Source: JAAAOH01 sp041686235
Lineage (GTDB): Bacteria > Spirochaetota > Spirochaetia > DSM-27196 > PWMO01
Direction of reading: 5' to 3'
DNA: 19,807 bases
Assembly: GCA_041686235.1 (NCBI GenBank)
Contig: JAWLED010000052.1
Coordinates: forward strand, 1 to 19,807
Of this stretch, positions 7,875 through 14,624 are shown one piece after another. The notes under the pieces are model-generated. The model was not told the origin of the DNA. It made no database searches and was given only the letters and a program-made list of their open reading frames with translations. A program made the position numbers and the translations under genes. The stretch's first letter is position 1, and each line of letters opens with the position of its first letter.

Positions 7875-9326
7875 CTAATCTACGCTTCCCTGTTGAAACC
7901 AGCGCTTGCCGCTGCCGTCGTAGTATATCCACAGGACACGCCCGTCAGGCAGGTAGTGGTAGTAGTATGCGCGCTGTGTCTCCCGTTTGCGCCACCAATG
8001 GCCCGAGATGACAAAGGGGCCATCCAGTGAGTTTCCGGCAGGTTGAGGCATCGGTAATGGTTCCATCCGAATACGCCGCACCAGACGCCGCGGGTGGTGC
8101 GGCTCTTGTGGATGCTCCTGTCGCGGCGGGCGAACCCCGCTGCAAGGGGCAAATCGAAACCGCTCCTCGGGGAGATGCTCGCCAAACAGCTCCGCGAGCG
8201 AGACCACGTTGTTTCCGAGCTCGGCGCGAAGCGTAGCCAGCGCCTTGTCCGCCGACTCGCTTACGAGGTTTGCCCCCGAGTCAAAGAGTTGTTCCTGCCG
8301 ATAGCGAACATCCACCCGTGAGGCCTCGAGCGTAATGTGGGTTACGCCGGCGGAAGTCGTAATATGTTCGAGCCTCAAATGAATGAGCTTCTCGAAAACG
8401 CCGGCGTTTCTCGTCGGGTGCGCCGGCGTGATACGTTCAGTGTGGCTGGTTCCTCCTTCGAACTGCAGGGTGATGTACAGCTCCCGAATGCTTTCTCCTC
8501 TGTGGGAGACGTTCTCTATGAGCTCGCCGAGAAGCTGCCCGATACTGTGCTCGAGCATTTCGGTGTTCTTAATCGGGGCAAGCGGTGAAAGCGAAACGGT
8601 TGGTTCCTCAGCGGCTGCCGCTCCCTGCAGCGGAAGATTCTCCGTGTCGGTAGCAAAGCGGTAGATTTCCAAGGCTTCGCCCCCGAGTCGTTTGCGCACC
8701 TCTCCCACCGGCAGAGCCGTGAAATCTCCCACCGTATGGAGCCCGAGGTTTTCTATGAGCTCGAGGACCTGAGGCGGGAAGGGGAGATGGGAGAGTGGGG
8801 TCTCCACGGTTGCATTGTTTTCCTCTTGTGGTGTTTCGAATACGCGCACCGATTTTCGACGTTTTGCCCAGGCAAAGGTGCCGAAACGAGAGAAACCGAC
8901 GGCGATGTTTGCATGAAACCCTTCAAGCGATAGTTGCCGTTTGAGCTGCTGTGCCCACTCCGTTCGCGTAGAGAAAAGAGGCAGCAAACCCCGCGTGTCG
9001 ACCCAAAAGATTTCCGGGTCGAAACTGCACGCTTCGATCTCCGGACTAAATCCGCTGAGCAACCGTGAAACGTGCGTGCGGACTTCCCTACGCTGCTCAT
9101 TCGATACAACATCGGCCCGCAGCTGCGACGACAACGAAAGAGCGGTTGCGTAGCGCATGCCTCGCCGGATGCCGAGCGCAGCCGCAGGGCGATTGAGGGC
9201 CTCGATTCGCGCAAGTGGACGGCGAGAGGCGACCACGGCAGCCGGAACCTCCTTCCATTGGGGCTTGTCGCGGAAGAGAATCTGCAGTGGTAATTCGGGG
9301 AGATTAATGCATGCCGGGCGGGGCAT
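7875..9326 (-). CDS. imuB: ImuB-type Y-family polymerase homologue, probably non-catalytic
   Basis: This 483-residue protein has the Y-family palm/fingers/little-finger plan plus the C-terminal tail typical of ImuB. The N-terminal strand reads CINLPELPLQILFR, with N8 where active Y-family enzymes have a metal-binding Asp. The usual SIDE-type motif is replaced by CSFDPEIFWVD. Catalysis is therefore doubtful, as in described ImuB proteins, which act as the scaffold joining the clamp and DnaE2. A helix-hairpin-helix-like segment follows (ENLGLHTVGDFTALPVGEVRKRLG). The tail contains WWR...YYYHYLPDGRVLWIYYDG...RWFQQG, a familiar ImuB ending. I see no clear consensus clamp-binding motif; QLSLEGF near residue 150 is a weak candidate in an unlikely place. 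The ATG at 9326 has a strong Shine-Dalgarno sequence (GGGGAGGTG) and overlaps imuA by 23 bp. Confidence 0.9.
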   Translation of the reverse strand: MPRPACINLPELPLQILFRDKPQWKEVPAAVVASRRPLARIEALNRPAAALGIRRGMRYATALSLSSQLRADVVSNEQRREVRTHVSRLLSGFSPEIEACSFDPEIFWVDTRGLLPLFSTRTEWAQQLKRQLSLEGFHANIAVGFSRFGTFAWAKRRKSVRVFETPQEENNATVETPLSHLPFPPQVLELIENLGLHTVGDFTALPVGEVRKRLGGEALEIYRFATDTENLPLQGAAAAEEPTVSLSPLAPIKNTEMLEHSIGQLLGELIENVSHRGESIRELYITLQFEGGTSHTERITPAHPTRNAGVFEKLIHLRLEHITTSAGVTHITLEASRVDVRYRQEQLFDSGANLVSESADKALATLRAELGNNVVSLAELFGEHLPEERFRFAPCSGVRPPRQEHPQEPHHPRRLVRRIRMEPLPMPQPAGNSLDGPFVISGHWWRKRETQRAYYYHYLPDGRVLWIYYDGSGKRWFQQGSVD

Positions 9327-9909
9327 AACACACCTCCCCGGAACGCACCCCCGGGCCGCCGTGTTTATCTCTGGTTATGTGTATCCGAAGGCGATATCCG
9401 CCGCCGATGAGAGGAACGCGCGCAACATCTCCCCGTAGAGAAATCATGGACCCGCGCAACGAGCTTTCTGCGTGGGTCAAAAACACGACTGCTGCGTCGG
9501 TTTTCCGTGCAAGGCGCAACAGTCGTCCTTGAAGGGCGTCGGGAATGTCGGCGCCCTCCTCGAGGTCGAGGATGAGCAGGGAAAATGAGCTCGACCGAAG
9601 AAGATGTTCGGCCGCCCGTGCGGCTCGGTGGGAGTCCCGTTCCATGACGAACATAAGCGAATCGAGGTCGACACCGTTGTCGGCAAGATCCGGGGGATAC
9701 ACTGTGTCGGTGGTTGCCGATATCCAGGCTACGGGCAACTGATCGGCGTGCATACGGGAGACGAGTATCGAGGCAAGGGTAGTGGTGCCGATTCCACGAA
9801 AATGTGCGAGGCGTCCTTTGAGCGCTATGCCTGAGGCCGAGGTGTCCCGCGGCTGTTCGAGGTCTCGGGCACGAATGAGTGGAAGATCTCGGGGGATGGG
9901 TGCGGACAT
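9304..9909 (-). CDS. imuA: ImuA/SulA-like RecA-fold accessory protein
   Basis: This 201-residue protein lies between lexA and imuB and has the layout of ImuA, the RecA-like partner of ImuB in translesion synthesis. The position expected for a Walker A loop reads FRGIGTTTLAS (residues 37-47), which lacks the P-loop lysine (GKT becomes TTT). A Walker B-like SFSLLILDLEEG is present, followed by VVFLTHAESS and a C-terminal YRLRIHITRDKHGGPG resembling the RecA-like core end. ATPase activity is therefore doubtful. The protein is shorter than many ImuA proteins because it has little N-terminal domain. The start at 9909 has AGGAG sequences immediately upstream (AGAGGAGCAGGAGC). The 64-bp gap to lexA and the 23-bp overlap with imuB indicate one operon. 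Assignment rests on gene order plus RecA-like features. Confidence 0.75.
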   Translation of the reverse strand: MSAPIPRDLPLIRARDLEQPRDTSASGIALKGRLAHFRGIGTTTLASILVSRMHADQLPVAWISATTDTVYPPDLADNGVDLDSLMFVMERDSHRAARAAEHLLRSSSFSLLILDLEEGADIPDALQGRLLRLARKTDAAVVFLTHAESSLRGSMISLRGDVARVPLIGGGYRLRIHITRDKHGGPGVRSGEVCYAPPGMH

Positions 9910-9973
9910 GCTCCTGCTCCTCTTTTTTCAACCAATGGACCGAAGGCTCTGTGAGCCCTACGGGGTACGAGCT

Positions 9974-10621
9974 CTATATGCTATCCGAGTCCGGAAAATG
10001 ATAGAGCGGCGTCTCGAGATACCGTCTGACCTCTATGACCTTTCCAAGCAGAGAAAACTGCGCCGTTTCTTCCGGAATAATGGGCGAGAATGCAGGATTT
10101 TCCGGGTGGAGCTCGATACGGCCGCCACGGTGAAAGAGCCGTTTGACCGTAGCCTCTTCCTCCACGAGTGCGACGACGATGTCCCCGTGCTCGGCGATCT
10201 CGGTGCGCCGCACGATAACGATGTCTCCCTCGAGCATGGCGGCATGTTTCATGCTGTCTCCACGCACGCGCAGTGCAAACAGGTCTTCTCTTCGCGGACG
10301 GGACTGAACGGACACGTAGCCTTCGAGGTCTTCTGCCGCCGTAGTAAGAGCACCGGCCTGGACACGCCCGAGAAGCGGAACCATTGTAACGGGTCTCTCC
10401 TCGTGTTCCGGAAGGTGGTACCCACGTGATTTGCCCGGTGTTTTTCCGAGCAGCCCTTCGTTTACGAGCTTCTCGAGATGCTCGCGGGCACTCTGAACGG
10501 CCTTGAAACCAAATGCCTCCTGCACCTCGCGCACCGTAGGTGGATTTCCAGAACGGATTTGCTCGCGTACGAACTGATAAATTGCGGTATGCGTTTTCCC
10601 CGGCTCGGAATATGCCATCAC
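9974..10621 (-). CDS. lexA: LexA repressor, self-cleaving
   Basis: This 215-residue LexA is the SOS repressor. The N-terminal winged helix-turn-helix covers about residues 10-60 (PPTVREVQEAFGF, AREHLEKLVNEGLL). The C-terminal S24 domain has the Ala89-Gly90 cleavage site (VQAGAL), catalytic S123 (GDSMKHAAMLEGD) and K160 (EEATVKRLF), so RecA-stimulated autocleavage should be intact. The start may be GTG 10621 or the adjacent ATG 10618; both follow the -10 element by only 5-8 nt, suggesting a leaderless mRNA. LexA heads the operon with imuA, imuB and dnaE2, and its promoter contains a perfect-arm dyad, so it should repress itself and the cassette. The recognition-helix region (REVQEAFGFKAVQSAREHL) differs from E. 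coli, in line with an unfamiliar operator. Confidence 0.95.
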   Translation of the reverse strand: MMAYSEPGKTHTAIYQFVREQIRSGNPPTVREVQEAFGFKAVQSAREHLEKLVNEGLLGKTPGKSRGYHLPEHEERPVTMVPLLGRVQAGALTTAAEDLEGYVSVQSRPRREDLFALRVRGDSMKHAAMLEGDIVIVRRTEIAEHGDIVVALVEEEATVKRLFHRGGRIELHPENPAFSPIIPEETAQFSLLGKVIEVRRYLETPLYHFPDSDSI

Positions 10622-10626
10622 CTATG

Positions 10627-10655
10627 AGAATACCAGACACATGTCTGGTAGTCAA
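10627..10655 (-). promoter_or_regulatory. lexA operon promoter
   Basis: On the minus strand TTGACT (10655-10650), a 17-bp spacer and TATTCT (10632-10627) form a good sigma-70-like promoter. Only 5 nt separate the -10 from the GTG at 10621, so transcription should start at the lexA start codon or within a base or two of it. Confidence 0.7.
10631..10650. promoter_or_regulatory. Probable LexA operator (SOS box)
   Basis: TACCAGACACATGTCTGGTA is a dyad with 9-bp perfect arms around a 2-bp centre. It fills the spacer between the -35 and -10 of lexA and overlaps both hexamers by one or two bases, the ideal place for a repressor. It has the same 20-bp size and TAC...GTA ends as the E. coli box but different inner bases (CAGACA/TGTCTG rather than CTGT/ACAG). 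Binding by this LexA is inferred from position and symmetry. Confidence 0.8.
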
Positions 10656-10666
10656 TCCCGTGGTAC

Positions 10667-10695
10667 TTGAAAGAGCGGCTCCTTGTTCCTATGCT
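10667..10695 (+). promoter_or_regulatory. dus promoter
   Basis: TTGAAA (10667-10672), a 17-bp spacer and TATGCT (10690-10695) lie 6 nt before the GTG at 10702. It runs divergently from the lexA promoter, and the two -35 elements are 11 bp apart. The LexA dyad does not touch this promoter. Confidence 0.55.
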
Positions 10696-10701
10696 TTTCC
10701 A

Positions 10702-11823
10702 GTGAGCACGACCACGCAGACCCAGCGTATTCTCGCCCCCATGGCGGCAATCACCCACTCCGCGTTTCGCACACTTGTGCACGAGCTCGGCGGCTGCGAC
10801 CTCTATTTCTCCGAGATGATCAGCGCCGAGGCCTTCCTCGGCGGTACGCCGTTCGAATACGCCTATCGTGACCCCCGACCTGTGCCCGAGCGTTTGGTCT
10901 ATCAGCTCGTCGGGCGAAGCGAAGAGGCGATAGTGGAGGCGGCACGCATCCTCGCGCGTGAGCCCGTTCTCGGCATCGACGTCAATATGGGGTGTAGTGC
11001 TCCGCAGATTGCCAAAAAGGGCGGCGGCGTGTCGTGGATGGACTACCCCGAGGCGGCGGCACGGCTTATTACGGCATTGCGCGAAGCCGTCCCGTCGAAG
11101 ACCGTCTCGGCAAAGTTTCGCCTCGGTACCGGAAAATCTCCGGATGAGCTCCGAGCTTTCGGCCGGGCGCTCGAACGAGCCGGGGCAAGCTTTCTTACGC
11201 TGCATCCCCGATTGCGAAAGCAATCATACAGCCGTCCCTCCGACTGGCAATACGTGAACGTCCTGCGCGAGGCGGTCTCCCTTCCGGTATATGGAAGCGG
11301 GGACGTCTCCAACGCAGCCGGCTTCGAGCGCAGAGCGCAGGAAAGCGGCGTTGACGGCATAATGATCGGGCGGGCCGCGGTGATGCGCCCCTGGATCTTT
11401 AGCGAGATTCGGCGCAACCGTGCCGCGGGGGGCGGCTCGGTGCAACCGACGGACCACGGACGGCCGGACACCGAGCGCGGCCGTGGAAGGCCTGACACCG
11501 AGCGCGGCGGGGTCGACAGCGAGTACGTCGATTTGTGGGCCGTTGCACAACGATTTAACGAGCTGTTAGAGGCCATGCAGCCTGAGGCCTTCCACAAAAC
11601 TCGCGCCCGCCGCTTCTACACGTACTTCCTCAAGAACCTCGCGTACGGCCACCGCCTCGCGGCACAGCTGCAACATCTCGAGTCGTACGAGGAAATCGTC
11701 GAGCATGTTGCTTCGTATTTCGAAGATCACCCCGAGCATCGGTATATGAGCTCCGCCGGGTCCGTCCTCGACGGTACAGTCAATAGCGGATCCCTACTGA
11801 GCCAACGCTCGAGAAGTACATAA
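10702..11823 (+). CDS. dus: tRNA-dihydrouridine synthase (DusB-like)
   Basis: This flavin enzyme reduces specific tRNA uridines to dihydrouridine. It has 373 residues from GTG 10702. The FMN-binding TIM barrel starts with RILAPMAAITHSAFR. The catalytic cysteine is C98 in DVNMGCSAPQIAKKGGG, where most family members have GCPA or GCPS. AKFRLG, LTLHPRLRKQSYSRPSDW, PVYGSGDV and GIMIGRAAVMRPW are the expected phosphate- and tRNA-side motifs. Between barrel and C-terminal helical domain lies an unusual insert (about residues 248-277) containing two copies of GRPDTERG. The start is not fully certain: an ORF extends upstream to 10540 through lexA, but GTG 10702 sits 6 nt after a -10 element and gives the normal N-terminus. 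The last 20 or so residues are low-complexity and end at a junction with a DUF72 remnant. Confidence 0.85.
   Translation: MSTTTQTQRILAPMAAITHSAFRTLVHELGGCDLYFSEMISAEAFLGGTPFEYAYRDPRPVPERLVYQLVGRSEEAIVEAARILAREPVLGIDVNMGCSAPQIAKKGGGVSWMDYPEAAARLITALREAVPSKTVSAKFRLGTGKSPDELRAFGRALERAGASFLTLHPRLRKQSYSRPSDWQYVNVLREAVSLPVYGSGDVSNAAGFERRAQESGVDGIMIGRAAVMRPWIFSEIRRNRAAGGGSVQPTDHGRPDTERGRGRPDTERGGVDSEYVDLWAVAQRFNELLEAMQPEAFHKTRARRFYTYFLKNLAYGHRLAAQLQHLESYEEIVEHVASYFEDHPEHRYMSSAGSVLDGTVNSGSLLSQRSRST
11462..11508 (+). repeat. Imperfect 27-bp tandem repeat inside dus
   Basis: Two 20-bp copies (11462-11481 and 11489-11508) differ at one base (GGCCGGACACC versus GGCCTGACACC) and are spaced 27 bp apart, an exact nine codons. 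They encode GRPDTERGR and GRPDTERGG, so the repeat keeps the dus frame open. Confidence 0.7.
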
Positions 11824-11824
11824 A

Positions 11825-12043
11825 TCACTTTGCCTTTATTGCAAATCGAAACCCCGCGGGAACCTGCGCCTTCCATGAGGCAAACTGCTCGAAAGTGGGC
11901 AGGTTATAGAAACTCTTGTTGGGCTCGACAACATCGAAATACGCGCGGTAGTACTCCAACCACCTATCCTGCGGAAGCTCCGCAGGATAAAAGGCCCCTC
12001 GCCAGTGAGGATGCACCCATCCGGAGGTTCCAACACGGACCAT
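11825..12043 (-). pseudogene. DUF72 (YecE-like) gene, 3'-truncated remnant
   Basis: From ATG 12043 the reading frame gives MVRVGTSGWVHPHWRG, then FYPAELPQDRWLEYY, VEPNKSFYNLP and ends with FRFAIKAK. This is the standard N-terminus of the DUF72 family, whose barrel proteins are about 230-250 residues long. Here the frame stops after 72 residues, exactly where the family continues with a conserved K-A-S-R-type strand. Beyond the stop is the 3' end of dus on the other strand, and no DUF72-like sequence appears in any frame. About 70% of the gene is therefore missing and it is probably non-functional. AGGGA about 9 nt upstream is a residual Shine-Dalgarno sequence. The longer ORF to 12277 overlaps the SDR gene and is not family-like. 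It lies 53 bp downstream of the SDR on the same strand, so it was probably once the end of that operon. Confidence 0.75.
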
Positions 12044-12096
12044 CCTTCTGCGTTCCCTAACACATTCCTGCTTCCTATGAGTCTGCTTCGGCTCGC

Positions 12097-12906
12097 CTAC
12101 GTGCGGTAGGTGTGAATCGAGCCACCGGAACGGTGAACGATTACTCGGACGAGGCGCGGACAGAGCCGACTCAACAGCACGAAGAGCTTGCCTTGCAGCG
12201 TCATCGCAAGCTCGTCCTTGCGCCGCGCGACAAGGCGGAGGAGGGCCGCGGCAACCTCGGCTTGGGAGGTCTTCCACGAGCGCTGTACATGCATAGGCTC
12301 ACCGGCGGCGGAGTAGATCTGCTTGTCGGGATCATTCTCGGTAAAGCTTACCCAAATGAGCCCGACGTGCACGCCGCTTCCGGTGAGCTCCGCGCGCAGA
12401 GACTGAGATAGCGCGGTCAACGCCATTTTTGCCGACGAATACACCGCAACGCCGGGAAACCCCCGCACTCCGGCAAGGCTCGATACGAAGACGACCGAGC
12501 CGCGACTCTTTCTCAGATACGGCAGCGCGTAACGGGTTGGCAGGGCCGCTCCGAGGACATTCACGCGGGTCACCGATTCGATTACCTCGGGACTGGTCTC
12601 CTCGAATGAGCCGCGCATGGAAAGGCCGGCGTTATTTACAAGCACATCGATTCCGCCGCTCACCGAAGCGGCGTACTCTATGAGCCCCTGCGCCTCCTCG
12701 GCCACGGTAACGTCGCCTGCATAGGCGTCCGCGCTAAGCCCTTCGTCGATAAGCTCTTCACGCAGCGCGGCAAGCCGAGTCTCGTCTCGGCCGTTGAGAA
12801 TAACGTGGGCCCCGGCTCGTGCGAAGGCTCGCGCGCTCTCACGCCCAATCCCCTTACTCGAGCCGGTTATCACCACGATGCGTCCGCTAAAGTCTGCGCT
12901 TGGCAC
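12097..12906 (-). CDS. Classical short-chain dehydrogenase/reductase, membrane-associated C-terminus
   Basis: This 269-residue classical SDR has TGSSKGIG at 14-21, a GRDE segment for cofactor choice (R after the second strand suggests NADPH), VNNAG, VSSLAG and the catalytic Y156-x3-K160 (YSSAK). The C-terminal part contains a hydrophobic/basic stretch (KLFVLLSRLCPRLVRVIVHR), reminiscent of DHRS7-like and 3-ketosphinganine-reductase-like SDRs that work on lipids at membranes. Substrate assignment is not possible from sequence alone. It starts with GTG 12906, preceded by AAGGAAG at 5-nt spacing, and lies 17 bp downstream of cbpA, so it is probably co-transcribed with it. That pairing has no obvious functional logic, except that heat or membrane stress might alter lipid metabolism. 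Confidence 0.85.
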   Translation of the reverse strand: MPSADFSGRIVVITGSSKGIGRESARAFARAGAHVILNGRDETRLAALREELIDEGLSADAYAGDVTVAEEAQGLIEYAASVSGGIDVLVNNAGLSMRGSFEETSPEVIESVTRVNVLGAALPTRYALPYLRKSRGSVVFVSSLAGVRGFPGVAVYSSAKMALTALSQSLRAELTGSGVHVGLIWVSFTENDPDKQIYSAAGEPMHVQRSWKTSQAEVAAALLRLVARRKDELAMTLQGKLFVLLSRLCPRLVRVIVHRSGGSIHTYRT

Positions 12907-12923
12907 GAATCTTCCTTGCTTTT

Positions 12924-13946
12924 CTATGAGGCTCTTGGGTGAAACGACGAAGCCTCGCCGAGTTTCTTGTACAGCTCTCGCTCTTCTTGCGACGGAGAGG
13001 CCGGCACCACGATTTGCATCACCGCATAGAGGTCGCCGCGGCCGCCCTTCTTGCGAAGGCCCTTACCTTTGAGCCGAAAGCGCTTGCCGCTTTGCGTGCC
13101 CGGGGGAATCGTGATGGAGGCGGTTCCCTTCACCAATGGGACTTCGACTTTGGCGCCCAGCACGGCCTCGGACGGTGTTATCGGAACTTCGGTTTCCAGA
13201 TCGGGCCCATTTACCGTGAATTTCGGATGAGAGGCGATACGCATGCGCAAGTATAGGTCGCCTTTTTTGCCGCCCCCGGCGCCGGCGCCTCCTTGGCCGC
13301 TCAATCGCAGTCTCTCCCCGTCATTGATGCCGGGTGGGATCTTTACCTCGAAATTGCGTGTTCGCGAGTTGACGCGCCCCGAGGCGTCGGACTCCCGCTG
13401 CTCGAGGGTGAGCGTCTTCTTTCCGCCGGCGTATGCATCTTCGAGGGAGATGGTGACCTCGGCCTCGTGGTCTTCACCCTTGGCGCCCCACGCGCCGGTT
13501 GCCGCACCGCCGCGCTCGCGAGCGCCGCCGAAACCGCCGAAGGCACTCCCGAAGAGAGACTCGAAGAAATCGCTGAATCCGCCGCCGGTGTCGCCACCAA
13601 AGAAATCAAAACCGCGCCCGCCGAGGTCTTCGAAGTTGAAGGTCTGACGAAAACCGCCTGCACCGCCGCCGGCGTCTCGAAACGCCTCCCAACCGGGCGG
13701 TGGACGAAACTCGTCACCTTCTTGGTAGTTGGCACCAAGCTGGTCGTATTTGCGGCGCTTTTCAGGGTCTTTCAGGACCTCGTAGGCCTCGTTTATCTCT
13801 TTAAACTTCTGCTCGGCGTCTTCGGTTTTGTTTACATCGGGGTGGTACTTGCGCGCCAGTTTACGATAGGCATTCTGGATATCCTCCTGAGAAGCCGACC
13901 GATCGACACCGAGCGTCTCGTAGTAGTCCTTGTATTTCACTGCCAT
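12924..13946 (-). CDS. cbpA: CbpA-like class B J-domain chaperone
   Basis: This 340-residue DnaJ-family co-chaperone stimulates DnaK ATPase and delivers clients. The J-domain occupies about residues 6-70 with HPD at 35-37. A G/F-rich linker follows (about 85-165, with many FGG, FF and GGF runs). There is no CxxCxGxG zinc-finger repeat, so it is the class B/CbpA type rather than DnaJ proper. Two beta-sandwich client domains follow (VTISLEDAYAGGKKTL, VKIPPGINDGERLRLSGQG, ITIPPGTQSGKRFRLKGKG, RGDLYAVMQIVVP). ATG 13946 has AGAGGAA upstream and its own promoter. It lies directly downstream of hsp20 on the same strand, separated by a strong terminator, so the two chaperone genes are neighbours but separately transcribed. 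Confidence 0.92.
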   Translation of the reverse strand: MAVKYKDYYETLGVDRSASQEDIQNAYRKLARKYHPDVNKTEDAEQKFKEINEAYEVLKDPEKRRKYDQLGANYQEGDEFRPPPGWEAFRDAGGGAGGFRQTFNFEDLGGRGFDFFGGDTGGGFSDFFESLFGSAFGGFGGARERGGAATGAWGAKGEDHEAEVTISLEDAYAGGKKTLTLEQRESDASGRVNSRTRNFEVKIPPGINDGERLRLSGQGGAGAGGGKKGDLYLRMRIASHPKFTVNGPDLETEVPITPSEAVLGAKVEVPLVKGTASITIPPGTQSGKRFRLKGKGLRKKGGRGDLYAVMQIVVPASPSQEERELYKKLGEASSFHPRAS

Positions 13947-13972
13947 GGATCGCGTTCCTCTTTCGTGGGTAC

Positions 13973-14001
13973 ATCGTAGTCGTGCGTTCTCTATGTGTAA
14001 A
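13973..14001 (-). promoter_or_regulatory. cbpA promoter
   Basis: On the minus strand TTTACA (14001-13996), a 17-bp spacer and TACGAT (13978-13973) give a plausible sigma-70-like promoter. The start site would be near 13966, leaving a leader of about 20 nt that contains the Shine-Dalgarno AGAGGAA. No sigma-32 or CIRCE element is seen. Confidence 0.5.
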
Positions 14002-14041
14002 TGTAACTCGGAAGCCCGGCCAACGACGAGCCCCCGGACAC

Positions 14042-14066
14042 AAAAACCCCGGCCTCACGGCCGGGG
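14042..14066 (-). terminator. Rho-independent terminator of hsp20
   Basis: On the minus strand CCCCGGCC (14066-14059), loop GTGA and GGCCGGGG (14054-14047) form a perfect 8-bp stem followed by TTTTTG (14046-14041). It lies 20 bp after the hsp20 stop and upstream of the cbpA promoter. Confidence 0.9.
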
Positions 14067-14085
14067 CCGGCTGAGGGACACCGAC

Positions 14086-14535
14086 TTACTTGGCTTTCAC
14101 ATTGATCTGCTTCGGCTTCACCTCTTCGCGCTTGGGGAAGGTAATGCGAAGGACTCCTTCTTTCATTTCAGCTTCGACCTTGTCCGGATCGATTGCATCG
14201 GGAAGCGTCAGGCTTCTCTGGAAGCTTCCGCTCCACCGTTCTCGGTGATAGTAGTCACCGTTTTCTTCCTTGTGCTCGTCCTTCTTTTCGCCTTTGATGG
14301 TCAGCACATTCCCGGATACCGATACATCAACATCCTTGATGTCGACGCCGGGAAGCTCTGCGGTCACCAAGACTTGATCGTCGGAGTCCTGTACATCCAT
14401 GCGCGGTGCCAAGGCGCCGTCGAACATGCTGCCGCCGAACCAATCATCGTCGAAGAGGCGATTAATCTCGTCCCTCAGACGATCAACTTCCATCGGTCGA
14501 TTCCGTCGATCATCCCTTCTTCGGACCAAGTTCAT
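14086..14535 (-). CDS. hsp20: Small heat-shock protein (Hsp20/alpha-crystallin)
   Basis: This 149-residue small heat-shock protein is an ATP-independent holdase that forms oligomers and keeps unfolding proteins soluble. The short N-terminal arm (EVDRLRDEINRLFDDD) precedes the alpha-crystallin domain at about residues 40-138: PRMDVQDSDDQVLVTAELPGV, NVLTIKGEKK, YYHRERWSGSFQRSLTLP and the hallmark EGVLRITFPK. The tail KQINVKAK carries an I-x-V oligomerisation motif. The start is ATG 14535, with a strong AAAGGAGGGTG 5-6 nt upstream. The ORF runs open to 14805, but that extension is not Hsp20-like and crosses the promoter. A sigma-54-type promoter lies 73-89 bp upstream of the start codon, and the gene ends in a strong terminator, so it is a single-gene unit. 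Confidence 0.95.
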   Translation of the reverse strand: MNLVRRRDDRRNRPMEVDRLRDEINRLFDDDWFGGSMFDGALAPRMDVQDSDDQVLVTAELPGVDIKDVDVSVSGNVLTIKGEKKDEHKEENGDYYHRERWSGSFQRSLTLPDAIDPDKVEAEMKEGVLRITFPKREEVKPKQINVKAK

Positions 14536-14567
14536 AAGCACCCTCCTTTTGACGATGTGTTGGTTCC

Positions 14568-14584
14568 ACCGGCCAACGGCCGGT
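14568..14584 (-). promoter_or_regulatory. Hairpin in the hsp20 5' leader
   Basis: ACCGGCC-GTT-GGCCGGT on the minus strand forms a perfect 7-bp stem with a 3-nt loop inside the predicted leader of about 60 nt. It lies about 33 nt upstream of the ATG and does not visibly pair with the Shine-Dalgarno sequence. It could stabilise the mRNA or be part of a temperature-sensitive leader. Nothing in the sequence decides between these. Confidence 0.4.
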
Positions 14585-14607
14585 TCGGTGTCTTGCATTA
14601 ATGGAAC

Positions 14608-14624
14608 AGCACTATCCGTGCCAA
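14608..14624 (-). promoter_or_regulatory. Sigma-54 (RpoN) promoter of hsp20
   Basis: The minus strand reads TTGGCACGGATAGTGCT. Against the consensus YTGGCACGrNNNTTGCW only one base differs (G for T at the first T of TTGC). The invariant GG (-24) and GC (-12) are exactly spaced. The start site would be near 14597, about 60 nt before the hsp20 ATG. No sigma-70 promoter of comparable quality is visible for this gene. Confidence 0.7.

Noticed and set aside
12044..12277. N-terminal extension of the DUF72 ORF
   Set aside because: It overlaps the end of the SDR gene in another frame and bears no resemblance to DUF72. The family start fits ATG 12043.
12901..12918. TGGCACG followed by TTGC as a second sigma-54 promoter
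   Set aside because: The spacing between the two elements is 8 bp instead of 4 bp, and no gene starts in the right place on the plus strand.
13293..13979. Plus-strand ORF of 228 residues opposite cbpA
   Set aside because: It is antisense to the J-domain and G/F region. Its apparent hydrophobic parts come from the complement of G/F-rich codons.
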